Assembly: GCA_000381625.1 (NCBI GenBank)
Contig: KB906767.1
Coordinates: forward strand, 5,872,462-5,936,461
Direction of reading: 5' to 3'
Origin: Bryobacterales bacterium KBS 96
GTDB lineage: Bacteria > Acidobacteriota > Terriglobia > Bryobacterales > Bryobacteraceae
DNA: 64,000 bases
The notes under the pieces are model-generated. The model saw only the letters and a list, made by a program, of their open reading frames with translations, searched no databases and was not told the DNA's origin. Shown one piece after another: positions 53,278 to 62,602 of the stretch. The position numbers were made by a program, and so were the translations under genes. Numbering within the stretch: the stretch's first letter is position 1; every line of letters starts with the position of its first letter.

Positions 53278-54933
53278 TCAAGGCAGTTGAATTCGCTTCG
53301 ACGTCCCGGACTGATACTCGCGCCAGAGGTTTTGGAAGAAGGACGACGGCAGCACTGGCGGCTGATATTCCATAATGACGCCTTCGCTTTTCAGCTTTGA
53401 GACCAGCGCCTGCACATCGATCCGCTGCACGTCCTTATCATTCTTTGCCGCCATGGAGGCAGCGACGCCGGCTGCCTGACCAATAATCATGTACTGCGGC
53501 TCCATTCGCAGCGATGAATAGGCCACGTGGCTCGCCGAAAGGCAGACCGGCGTCAACAGGTTCGTCGCCTGATCCGCTTTGGGGAGCATCACGCGATATG
53601 GGATCTGGTAAGGCTGCACGGGCACCTGTACGTCGCCCTCATTTTCCACATATCCGTCGGGTGTCGCCACCCTTTGTACGTTATGGGAATCGCTGTTGTA
53701 GGAACCCATACCGATCGGATCGGGCTTCGCGCGATCCGTCTGCAGATCCTTCTGCGTCATGACATATTCGCCGATCATCCTTCGCGCTTCGCGGATGTAA
53801 AGCTGATTCGGCCAGTTGGCCGTATCGCGAAATTCATCTTTCGCCAAACCCCAGCGGTTCACCTCATTCTGGAGCGGCTTGGGAACGCGAGGATCGTGCG
53901 CCAAAAAATAGAAAAAGCCCTTCGTGTAATTCACATGGTCTTGCCAAATCTCCGCCTGGCGGGCATAGGAGCCGGTAGGATAATCCCAACTCGCACCGAG
54001 ATAGTCGGTCGAGAAGGGGCCATTATTATTGAAGTCCGCTTTATGGTTCGGAATCGGCGCAATCAAGGTGACTTCATGAAGATATGGTGAGCGGCCGAGC
54101 CGGGCGGTTTCCGCTTTGAGCAGCCGAGCCAATAACTCGTAGCGTTGCGGATTGTAGCCGGGAGGCTTCGGAAACGCGACCTGGTTGGCCGGATCGTCGG
54201 AAAGAATCATCCGGAAGTTGTATGACTGTACCTTTTTGTCCGCGGAACCCGGTGTGCCCTTCGGCCCCGCGCCGATCTCGGGCAATAGATGGTGCTGCGA
54301 GTCATAGGCCGAGATCTTATCCACAAACTGGTGCTTCGGAGTGTGTTCGCGCACGCCGGCGAGAGATTCGCCGTATTGTTCCGTGGATTCGCGGCCCCAG
54401 GTGTATTTCACGCCGGATTCGGCCATCAGATCCCCTTCGTAGGAACAATCGATGAAAATCCGAGCTGGATATACTTTGCCATCGTCCGTGGTGATGGAAA
54501 TGACGCGTGCGCCTTCCTTGCGGACACCATTGTGTTCGCGCAGGCGATGCCCGAACCGTACTTCGACATGCGCCTCTTCGAGCATTTCGCGAAAGACCTG
54601 CTCGCCTACGTGCGGCTCGTAATACCAGGCAACGTCCTGCGCATAGCGGTTCATGCTGTATTTGAGTCCGACGCGCCAGTAGAACTCGAGGGCATCGCCG
54701 CCAATCACCTGTTTCTTGCCGAAATCAGTGCGCGACAGGCCGCCGGTCGCCATGCCGCCTAGATGATGACGCGGTTCAAGGAGCAGCACGCTGGCGCCCG
54801 CGCGGGCCGCCGCCACGGATGCGATTACTCCGCTCGCCGTCCCGCCATAGACAACGATGTCATGTGGCGATTCGGCGGCAAGCGCCCCGACGGGGAGCAG
54901 TAACAGGAAGGAAGTAAGAAGGCGAGGTAGCAT
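53278..54933 (-). CDS. Secreted FAD-dependent oxidoreductase
   Basis: A 551-residue exported flavoprotein. The signal peptide (MLPRLLTSFLLLLPVGALAAE) is followed by the dinucleotide-binding motif DIVVYGGTASGVIASVAAARAG and HHLGGMATGGLSRTDFG. The middle is a large substrate domain and the end shows QYMIIGQAAGVAASMAAK, which closes the FAD site. This is the 'FAD-dependent oxidoreductase, xanthan lyase-like' family common in acidobacteria and planctomycetes. The substrate is unknown. No neighbour on the same strand. Confidence 0.88.
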   Translation of the reverse strand: MLPRLLTSFLLLLPVGALAAESPHDIVVYGGTASGVIASVAAARAGASVLLLEPRHHLGGMATGGLSRTDFGKKQVIGGDALEFYWRVGLKYSMNRYAQDVAWYYEPHVGEQVFREMLEEAHVEVRFGHRLREHNGVRKEGARVISITTDDGKVYPARIFIDCSYEGDLMAESGVKYTWGRESTEQYGESLAGVREHTPKHQFVDKISAYDSQHHLLPEIGAGPKGTPGSADKKVQSYNFRMILSDDPANQVAFPKPPGYNPQRYELLARLLKAETARLGRSPYLHEVTLIAPIPNHKADFNNNGPFSTDYLGASWDYPTGSYARQAEIWQDHVNYTKGFFYFLAHDPRVPKPLQNEVNRWGLAKDEFRDTANWPNQLYIREARRMIGEYVMTQKDLQTDRAKPDPIGMGSYNSDSHNVQRVATPDGYVENEGDVQVPVQPYQIPYRVMLPKADQATNLLTPVCLSASHVAYSSLRMEPQYMIIGQAAGVAASMAAKNDKDVQRIDVQALVSKLKSEGVIMEYQPPVLPSSFFQNLWREYQSGTSKRIQLP

Positions 54934-55093
54934 TCGATACCGTCATTCTCAGCCACAGTGCTGTGAAGAAGAAGTTTCCAGCAGTATTGTTACGCTCTGT
55001 TACGGACGATTATCAGCAGGATGGATGTAGCGCGGACACTCGTCTCGGCACGTCTGGTCTCTCGCACACGGGCCTGCGTCATTTGGAACGCCC

Positions 55094-56356
55094 TTATGAT
55101 TGTGGAAACGCATGCAAGGCCAGCGGCCAAACGCGAACGAGTTCGTCCGCGTTCATTTCCGCGGCCACTACAATTTCGAAATAAATTGGAGAGCCTTTGG
55201 CTCGCCATAAACGGTTAAGCTGATCCAAGCCGTTTGTCGAAGTCAGAAACGAGACCAGGGCAGCGGTGTGGCGCGAAGCCAGAATCAGCAGATGCGTCTT
55301 CGGGGCGTTGCTATTGCCCGGCAGCATCGCAATCACTCCAGGCCACACCGAGCGTTGCTCGGATTCATTCACCACCTCAAAGCGCTTTGCCTCGCCCCTG
55401 GCCGGTTGGTGATTCAGCACAAAGACTTCGTGTGGACCAAGGGTGAAATTCATCCGGTCAAGGTACGTTTTCAGCGGGCTGAGCGTGCCCCAGGTTCCCA
55501 GCGCAATCACGTTCTCCTTGTCCAGCGCCTCAAGCGGCGCGCTCGCGCTGCTCATCACGCTCGGGGACATGCCGGTCGCATCGAGATATCGCGCAAGCCG
55601 GACGGCCGCGAACGTGTCGGAAGTCACCGTGTAGCTCTGTCCCAGCGACGGAGCGCCAAACCGCTGCTCCAGAAATTGCAGAGTAGGTGAATGAGCCGCG
55701 TCCTCAAAATCGTTGATATCCGTATCCCGGAACATCAAAACTCTGTTCTCTTCATTGGTTCTGTGGCTCCAAGAAAAGAAGACAGGCGTCGGCAACAAGA
55801 CCCGCGTCTGCCTGCCATTAGCCACAAACATCTTCCAGAATGCCGGCGGCGCCGGAGGCGTTCCCCAGTCCGCCCGCACTCGATAGAGCAAAATGCCCAG
55901 TACGCAACAGATTACAAATAGCGCGCAAGTGCTGGCCGCGAGAATCCCCGTCCATCGGGAACGTTTCGCCGGCGCGGGAGCTTCGATTAAATCCGGCTCA
56001 GGCGGAATAATCGTCTCAATCTGCAACTGGTGCGCCCCAAGCGGAATCACCAGCCTCTCGGTTGAATGCTTACCGTCCTCTTCGTAATATTTGTCGAGCC
56101 GTTGCCGAAGCCGCGAGATCTGCACCCTCACCGTCGCATCAATTTTGGGATCGAAGAGCGGCCCCCGTCCGAGGGCTTCGGTCGCAATCGCGTACTCGTT
56201 CAACGCCTGGTCACGATGGGTCCACAGATAAATGAGAAGATTGCGCAGCGTCTGAGCCTTCTCGAAACACCGGCTTTCGAGAACCGACGCGACGCTCGCG
56301 GGAATAGACTGGTCCGCATCGGCAAGTTTAGGTGAACAGACGGAGTTCGGTGGCAA
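55094..56356 (-). CDS. Membrane-anchored winged-helix regulator (ToxR/CadC-like)
   Basis: A 420-residue protein. The N-terminal region (about residues 15-115) resembles an OmpR-type winged helix, with KIDATVRVQISRLRQRLDKYY as recognition-helix region. One transmembrane segment follows (about residues 136-159), then a long periplasmic domain containing FWKMFVANGRQTRVLLPTPVF. It looks like a one-component sensor that reads the periplasm. The start is TTG 56356; it is divergent from a TonB-dependent receptor 277 bp away, which it likely controls. Sensed ligand unknown. Confidence 0.75.
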   Translation of the reverse strand: MPPNSVCSPKLADADQSIPASVASVLESRCFEKAQTLRNLLIYLWTHRDQALNEYAIATEALGRGPLFDPKIDATVRVQISRLRQRLDKYYEEDGKHSTERLVIPLGAHQLQIETIIPPEPDLIEAPAPAKRSRWTGILAASTCALFVICCVLGILLYRVRADWGTPPAPPAFWKMFVANGRQTRVLLPTPVFFSWSHRTNEENRVLMFRDTDINDFEDAAHSPTLQFLEQRFGAPSLGQSYTVTSDTFAAVRLARYLDATGMSPSVMSSASAPLEALDKENVIALGTWGTLSPLKTYLDRMNFTLGPHEVFVLNHQPARGEAKRFEVVNESEQRSVWPGVIAMLPGNSNAPKTHLLILASRHTAALVSFLTSTNGLDQLNRLWRAKGSPIYFEIVVAAEMNADELVRVWPLALHAFPQS

Positions 56357-56440
56357 TGCGAATTTCCCTGAGCGGATTGGCTCCTATTCTATCGCCTCCA
56401 GGACTTGTTCTCTGGAATCCAGCTGTGCTGAAGAGGTCCG

Positions 56441-56469
56441 CTGCCTCACGGTCGCGGTTCGGTGCTGGA
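56441..56469. repeat. Interspersed repeat (copy 2 of 2)
   Basis: A 29-bp stretch ending TCACGGTCGCGGTTCGGTGCTGG, close to the one at 24161-24190. It lies in the 277-bp gap between the membrane regulator and the receptor gene, which otherwise holds no gene and must contain both promoters. Confidence 0.4.
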
Positions 56470-56633
56470 GAAGAGCAGCTTCAACTCCTTTGGTGGGCCG
56501 CAGGTCCTTGCGTCCGATAAGCCATTGAAATAGCGGCGTAACAGAGGGTAACAATACCCCCAGAAACTACCTTCGCGGCCATCGACCGTGTAGACCGAAG
56601 ATAGATCATTTTCACAAAGCTCAGGGGTATTGC

Positions 56634-59600
56634 ATGGATTCCATCGCTCTCAAGAACTTTCGCCGCATCCTTCCCGTGGTTGTTGCGGGGCTCAGCGCGC
56701 TGCTGCTGGCGCCGTGCTCGTCGGCGCAGAGTTTTCAAGCTCAAATTACCGGCGTTGTCAAGGATTCAAGCGGAGGGGTCGTGCCCGGCGCCACGCTGAC
56801 GGCTACGAATATCGCTACCGGCGTGAAATCCTCAAACGTGAGCAATTCGGAAGGGGTCTACCGCTTTCAGGCGTTGCCGCCCGCGGAATACCGGGTCACT
56901 TGCGAGTTAAGCGGCTTCAAACGCTTCGAACAAGGTCCGATCGCGCTCCAGGTCAATCAAGTCTTTGCGCTTGATATCACGCTGCAGCCCGGACAAACCA
57001 GTGAGCAAGTCACTGTCACCGGCGCTCCGCCCCCGCTTGAAACGGCAAGCGCCACCCTGGGACAGGTCGTCACCACCCGCAGCATCGAGAATCTCCCACT
57101 GAACGTACGAGACCCGCTGGCGCTTGTCGGCCTCACGCCAGGCGTCACGTTCGGCCCCAATTTCGGCAACGGCGGCGGTCAGGATGTCGGCCGGAACTTC
57201 TTCAAGTCGGATTTCAATGTGGGCGGCGGCCGATCGGGCTCCCAGGAGATCCTGCTCGACGGCGCCCCCGATACGACCTCGGACATCAACCGCGGGGTGA
57301 TCGATCCGCCGGTCGATTCCGTGCAGGAGTTCAAAGTGCAGGCGAACAGCTATGACGCGCAGTTTGGGCGTACATCCGGCGGCGTCGTGAACGTCATCAC
57401 CAAATCCGGCACAAACGCTCTCCATGGCGTCGCCTATGACTTCGAGCGCCACAGCGTCATGGACGCCAATAATTTCTTCAACAATCGCAGCGGGCTGGGT
57501 CTTTCTTCATTTCAGCGCCATCAATTCGGCGGCAATCTTGGCGGCGCCGTGCTCAAGAACAAGTGGTTCTTTTTCGGCGACTATGAGGGATTGCGCCAGG
57601 GCTACCCAACCACGTCCATCACGACGGTTCCCTCCGCTCTCCAGCGCCAGGGAGATTTCTCTCAAACCTACGCCAGTAACGGCAGCCTGATCACGATATA
57701 TGATCCCAATACCCTCGTCACTCTGCCTAATGGTTCCCGGCAGCGAAGTCCGTTCGACGGCAACGTAATTCGGCCGGACCGCTTCGATCCCGTTGCAGCC
57801 AATACGCTCCAGTTTTTTCCCGCGCCGAATATCGCCGGCAATCCCGTTACGGGCCAGAACAATTACATCTATTCCGCCAAGTCCGTCACGAATAGCGATA
57901 AATACGATTTGCGCACCGATGCCAATTTCACCGAAAGCACGCGAATGTTCTTCCGCTTCTCGCGCCAGCAGGATTTGCGGTCGGTGCCCGGCAACCTGCC
58001 GCTCCCGATCGGCGGCGGCCGGAACACTTCGGATCACTACACGCAAGCGGTCGCGGATCTGACACACGTGATTTCACCATCCACGGTGGCGGACATGCAG
58101 TTTTCTTTCACCAGGGCGCTCGCATCGCAAGTCGGTGCGTCGCAAGGGTTCAATCTGTCATCGCTCGGCTTCCCGGCCGCCTATCTAAGCCAGGTGCAAT
58201 CTCAGTTTCCGGTCTTTAACATCGGCGACACGGTGGGCACATCAAACGGAAGCGATTCCTTCACCCAGTTCCAGCCTCGAAATATGTTTTCCACCCTGGG
58301 GAGCGTTAGTTATCTTCGCGGCAAGCACAGCTTCAAATTCGGCGGCGACTGACGCATCCTCGATTTCAACGAAGCGCAAAACACGTCCGCTTCGGGCACA
58401 TACTCCTTTGGCCGCACGTTTACGCAGGGACCCAATCCTATCCAATCGAGCGCCGCGGCCGGTTACGGCTTCGCTTCGTTCCTCTTAGGCGATGCGGCGA
58501 GCGGCACCGTGCGGCAGATCAATCCCATCTCCACGCAAGGGTTCTACTACGCTGCGTTCGCGCAGGACGACTGGCACGTAACCGAAAAGCTGACGTTGAA
58601 TCTCGGGCTTCGTTGGGATGTGAGCATCGGCAATCGCGAGAAGTACGATCGCCTCGCGTACCTGGATTTGGGGACTCCGAATCCGCTTGGCCCGCCCGCC
58701 GGACTGCCGGATTTGCAGGGTGTGCTCGGCTGGATTGGCGAACGGAACAGCCTCGACCAGCAGAATACGGATTGGATCAATTTCGGCCCGCGCTTCGGCC
58801 TCGCCTATAGCATCGACTCCAAAACAGTGCTGCGCGGCGGATATGCCATCTTCTTTCTGCCGAAAACCGTACAGGGAAATGGCGATGGCGCGATTGAAGC
58901 CTTCCGGGATACGCCGATGGTCGCCACCATCGATGGGGTTACGCCCGCCAATCGCCTGAGCAATCCCTTTCCGCAAGGCATTTTGCCGCCGCTCAACGAT
59001 CGCGATCCGCTAGCTAATGTGGGCGCCAGCGTAGGAGCGCCGACGCGTGATTACAGAAACGGCTATTCCCAGACCTGGAGCTTTGGCATTCAGCGCGAAT
59101 TGCCGTTTAAACTCCTTCTCGACGTCCACTACTGGGGCAATAAGGGAACGGGGCTGCTGACCACCTGGAACATCAATCAAATACCCAATCAGTACCTGGC
59201 GCTCGGATCGAAGTTGAATGACAAAGTTACGAATCCGTTTTACGGCCTGATTGCTACGGGCGCGCTTTCGGGGCCCACTACTTCGCGGCAGCAGTTGCTC
59301 CGGCCCTATCCGCAGTATTCGGGCGATTCCGGGGTCCAGCAGGTTTTCGTGTCGAACGGAAATTCGACGTATCACGCAGGCACGATTCAGGTAGAGCGGC
59401 GGCTTGCGACCAATCTCACGTTCCTCGCCGCCTATACGCGTTCCAAAGCAATCGACGACGTTCGCACTCCTCAGGACTACTACAACCGCACGCTCGAGAA
59501 AGGCTTGTCGTCCTTCGATGCGCCGAACCAGTTTGTGTTGAGCGGGGTCTATCAACTTCCATTCGGACGCGGGCGGAAGTTCGGACAACAATTAAACCCG

Positions 59601-60038
59601 GTGCTGAATGCGATCGTCGGCAACTGGGATCTTGACGGCATTCTGCGTATTCAAAGTGGCCAACCCATCGGCATCAGCCGGCCTTCGGTGAACAACGGCC
59701 AAAGCGCAAAGCTCGCCAATCCCGGAATCGGCGAATGGTTCGATACGAGCGCCTTCACGGTTGCGGCTCCATTTACTTTCGGGAATGTTGGGCCAGTCCT
59801 GCCCGATGTTCGCACCGACGGAATGCGCAACCTCGATGCCGTTCTGGTGAAGAACTTCTCGTTCAGTATCAAGGACAAGCAAATCACGGCTCAGCTTCGC
59901 GGCGAGTTCTACAATTTGTTCAATCACCCGCAATTTGCCTCGCCGAACACGTCAGTTTCGTCGCAAAGCTTCGGGCAGGTTACGTCGCAGGCCAACAACG
60001 CCAGAGACATTCAGATTGGCCTCAAGGTGAAATTCTAA
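56634..60038 (+). pseudogene. TonB-dependent receptor (Oar-like) cut by an in-frame TGA
   Basis: One frame encodes 1133 residues apart from TGA at 58350-58352 (codon 573, between GGD and RILDF). It has a signal peptide, a carboxypeptidase-regulatory-like domain (ITGVVKDSSGGVVPGATLT, about residues 38-115), a plug (ENLPLNVRDPLALVGLTPGV and FGRTSGGVVNVITKSGTN) and a long beta barrel ending IQIGLKVKF, with terminal Phe for outer-membrane insertion. Homologues usually have GGDWR here, so TGG to TGA is likely. This family takes up large substrates in acidobacteria. As read, only plug and the first strands would be made. Divergent from the membrane wHTH regulator. Confidence 0.8.
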
Positions 60039-60064
60039 CGGCGGCGACATGCCAATGCCGTGCC

Positions 60065-60103
60065 GCACGATTCATCGTGCTGGCGGGCAGTTTAGTGCCC
60101 GCC
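60065..60103 (+). terminator. Two adjacent hairpins after the receptor gene
   Basis: GCACGA-TTCA-TCGTGC (60065-60080) and GGCGGGCA-GTTTAG-TGCCCGCC (60082-60103) are perfect small hairpins 27-65 bp after the receptor stop. There is no T-run. They could end transcription from both sides, since the next gene is convergent. Confidence 0.4.
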
Positions 60104-60141
60104 GTAACACCGACAGATCTCAATTCGTAATCCGCGGTGGA

Positions 60142-61329
60142 TCAGTTCACGTTCAACTGCTTGACAATCTCTTCGCCAATCGCAAGCGAAGCCGTGGCGC
60201 CAGGGCTGGGCGCATTCAACACGTGAATGGAATTGCCTAACCGCTGTATATGGAAATCCTGGACCATTTCGCCGGTTGGATAGAGCGCCTGTGCGCGGAC
60301 ACCCGCGCCGCCCGGCTCCAGGTCCGTCGTTCGTATTTCCGGAACCAGCCGCTGAAGGGAAGCGCAAAACAGATTTTTACTGAAGGATCGCCGCATTTCG
60401 TTGAAGCAGAGCTTCGGGTATTTCTTCAGAAACGCCCAGAGCCCTGGATATGTGAGGGCATCGAACAAATCACGCACGCTGATGTCGCGCTTGCGATATC
60501 CTTCGCGCGCGAACGCCAGCACGGCGTTGGGTCCCGCTTCGATGCCGCCGTGAATCAGGCGTGTGAAATGCACGCCGAGAAATGGAAATTTCGGATCGGG
60601 AACAGGATAGATTAAATTCCGTACGAGATGCTGCCGCTCGGGCTTGATCTTGTAATACTCGCCGCGGAACGGCACAATGCGCAGCTCCGGTTTTAGACCC
60701 GCGAGTTTGCTCACACGATCGCATTGCAAGCCGGCGCAATTGATCAAGACATCGGATTCGAAATCGCCCGCGGTCGTCGTCGCTACCCAGCCATCCGTCG
60801 TCTTCTGCAAATGCGTGACTTTCGCGTTCGTGAGCACCCGTCCGCGAATCTGTTTCGCCAGAGCGGCACAGACGCCTCTATAGTCGACGATGCCTTCTTC
60901 CGGAACCCGGATGGCCGCGATCCCCGCGACGTGCGGCTCAATCTCTCTCATTTGCTCAATGCGGAGCATCTCGAGCCCGGAGAGCCCGTTCTTCCGACCC
61001 CGATCGAAGAGATCGTTCAGACGAGGGAGTTCCTCCTCTTCAGTCGCCACGACGAGCTTTCCGCAGATCTCGTGGTCGATGGAATTTTCACGGCAGAACT
61101 CGATCATCTGCCGGATGCCGCGCACGGCCAGACGCGCTTTCGTCGAACCCGGCTTGTAGTAGATGCCCGCGTGCAAAACGCCACTATTGTTCCCGGATTG
61201 GTGTTGCCCGACCGACTTCTCTTTTTCGAGCACAATCACCTCGGCGTCTGGGAATGTTTGGCCCAGCCGAAATGCAGTTGCCAGTCCGACGATGCCTCCA
61301 CCAATGACTGTGATCTTCTTCGGATTCAC
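60142..61329 (-). CDS. lhgO: L-2-hydroxyglutarate oxidase family protein
   Basis: A 395-residue FAD-dependent DAO-fold enzyme. The FAD motif ITVIGGGIVGLATAFRLG is at the N-terminus, with SGNNSGVLHAGIYYKPGSTKARL (L2HGDH signature), then INCAGLQCD and FLGVHFTRLIHGGIEAGPNAVLA, and a C-terminal GAGVRAQ and NAPSPGATASLAIGE. It oxidises L-2-hydroxyglutarate to 2-oxoglutarate, passing electrons to oxygen or quinone. It precedes, with a 345-bp repeat-bearing gap, the larE gene on the same strand. Confidence 0.9.
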   Translation of the reverse strand: MNPKKITVIGGGIVGLATAFRLGQTFPDAEVIVLEKEKSVGQHQSGNNSGVLHAGIYYKPGSTKARLAVRGIRQMIEFCRENSIDHEICGKLVVATEEEELPRLNDLFDRGRKNGLSGLEMLRIEQMREIEPHVAGIAAIRVPEEGIVDYRGVCAALAKQIRGRVLTNAKVTHLQKTTDGWVATTTAGDFESDVLINCAGLQCDRVSKLAGLKPELRIVPFRGEYYKIKPERQHLVRNLIYPVPDPKFPFLGVHFTRLIHGGIEAGPNAVLAFAREGYRKRDISVRDLFDALTYPGLWAFLKKYPKLCFNEMRRSFSKNLFCASLQRLVPEIRTTDLEPGGAGVRAQALYPTGEMVQDFHIQRLGNSIHVLNAPSPGATASLAIGEEIVKQLNVN

Positions 61330-61370
61330 TTCACCATCTTAGACACCGCGCCGAATTCGCACTCACCTCG

Positions 61371-61451
61371 ACACGGAGCCGCATTGCGTCAGCAAGCGGG
61401 TTCGGATAACGCGACAACCCGCGCACTCTCGTGCGGCGGCTCCGTTTCGAG
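61371..61451. repeat. REP-like hairpin repeat, copy 1
   Basis: An 81-bp element that begins ACACGGAGCCGC and ends GGCGGCTCCGTTTCGAG. The ends GGAGCCG and CGGCTCC are complementary, and inner GCGGG/CCCGC segments can also pair. A related copy lies at 61583-61662. Confidence 0.7.
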
Positions 61452-61486
61452 TTTGGTAGGTTGGCATGTAAGCCGCAAAAGAACGC

Positions 61487-61506
61487 GGTCGAGGCATGCC
61501 TCGACC
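61487..61506. repeat. 20-bp perfect palindrome centred on GCATGC
   Basis: GGTCGAGGCATGCCTCGACC is a perfect palindrome, followed by TACAACAG. It lies between two REP-like repeats. The same type occurs at 6701-6720. Confidence 0.6.
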
Positions 61507-61552
61507 TACAACAGATAACGTGCGTTTCCTATACGGGCCGCGCATCGGATAG

Positions 61553-61574
61553 TGCGGCGGCTCCTGTTTCGACG
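61553..61574. repeat. Partial REP-like repeat
   Basis: GTGCGGCGGCTCCTGTTTCG and the next two bases match the right end of copies 1 and 2. Only this end is kept, so it is a truncated third copy. Confidence 0.5.
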
Positions 61575-61582
61575 CTGCCTTC

Positions 61583-61662
61583 ACACGGAGCCGCCTTGCG
61601 CAAGCAAGCGGGTCGGACAACCGCAAAGCCCGCTCACTCGCGTGCGCCGGCTCCGTTTCGAG
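61583..61662. repeat. REP-like hairpin repeat, copy 2
   Basis: An 80-bp element closely matching copy 1: ACACGGAGCCGC at the left and CCGGCTCCGTTTCGAG at the right, with a middle AGCAAGCGGGT and several differences. It ends 12 bp before the larE stop codon. Confidence 0.7.
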
Positions 61663-61674
61663 CTGGCCGGGTTC

Positions 61675-62532
61675 TCAGTGGGCAAGCGCTACATTCAGCG
61701 CGCCTTGCCGGTAGCCTTCCACATCCAGAGTTATGAAATGAAAACCCAGAGATTTGAAAATCTCCGCAAAGCGAGCGAACATCTCAGGGTTCATGGCCGA
61801 TGGCAACTCGTCGCGGGCAATCTCAATCCGTACGAGATCGCCATGGAACCGGACACGGAACTGCCGGAAACCAAGCGCCTTGATTGCTTCTTCGCCCTCT
61901 TCGATCGTCTTGATCGTTTTCACATTCACGGGTGTTCCGTACGGAACACGGGAACTCAGGCACGCCGCCGCTGGACGATCCCAAACGGAGAGCCCGGCGC
62001 GGTGAGCGAGTTCGCGAATCTCGGCCTTCGTTAGCTCGACTTCGGCCAGCGGCGCCTTCACGTCGTGCATCTTGGCGGCGCGCTGGCCGGGCCGGTAATC
62101 GCCCAGATCGTCCTGATTCACGCCATAGATGATGTGCCGGTAGCCGTGCTCCTCCGCATAGCCTTCCAGTTGCGTGAAAAGCTCATCTTTGCAATGAAAG
62201 CAGCGATCCTTGTCATTCTTCACGTAATCGGGATTGTCGAACTCATTCGTCGCGATGTATTCGTGGCGAAAACCGGCTTCACGCGCGAACGCTTCGGCAT
62301 CGCGTTTATGCGATTCGGGCATCGAAGCTGAATCCGCCGTTACAGCAACGGCATTGTTTCCCAGAACGCGATTGGCCGCCCATGCGAGATAGGCCGAGTC
62401 CGTACCGCCCGAATAGGCCACAATGACGCGCTCCAATTTGCGAATGCAATCAAATAGCGCATTCTGCTTGGCCTCGAGATCCGTTGAGTCGGAATTCGGA
62501 GAAGAGGCCTGAAACGTGACAAGAGAGGCCAT
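61675..62532 (-). CDS. larE: ATP-dependent sulfurtransferase LarE, three-cysteine type
   Basis: A 285-residue PP-loop enzyme that helps build the nickel-pincer cofactor of lactate racemase. The ATP motif is SGGTDS (residues 41-46). The sulfur-donor cysteine is Cys191 in RPAAACLSSRVPYGT. A CFHC pair (Cys111, Cys114) is also present where the Lactobacillus enzyme has none; three cysteines in these places are reported for LarE proteins that hold an iron-sulfur cluster. No larA, larB or larC is in the window. The upstream in-frame ATG at 62559 is less likely than ATG 62532, which begins the aligned N-terminus. Confidence 0.88.
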   Translation of the reverse strand: MASLVTFQASSPNSDSTDLEAKQNALFDCIRKLERVIVAYSGGTDSAYLAWAANRVLGNNAVAVTADSASMPESHKRDAEAFAREAGFRHEYIATNEFDNPDYVKNDKDRCFHCKDELFTQLEGYAEEHGYRHIIYGVNQDDLGDYRPGQRAAKMHDVKAPLAEVELTKAEIRELAHRAGLSVWDRPAAACLSSRVPYGTPVNVKTIKTIEEGEEAIKALGFRQFRVRFHGDLVRIEIARDELPSAMNPEMFARFAEIFKSLGFHFITLDVEGYRQGALNVALAH

Positions 62533-62602
62533 ATCTGAAGTATAGCGTTCACGCCGCAATTGGGCGCATCGTCGCCGTCAATGCCTTGGTAACGTAGAAA
62601 GC

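Noticed and set aside
58350-58352. TGA read as tryptophan by a changed genetic code
   Set aside because: TGA ends many intact genes here (for example nuoB, ppa and cvpA), so it is a normal stop in this organism.
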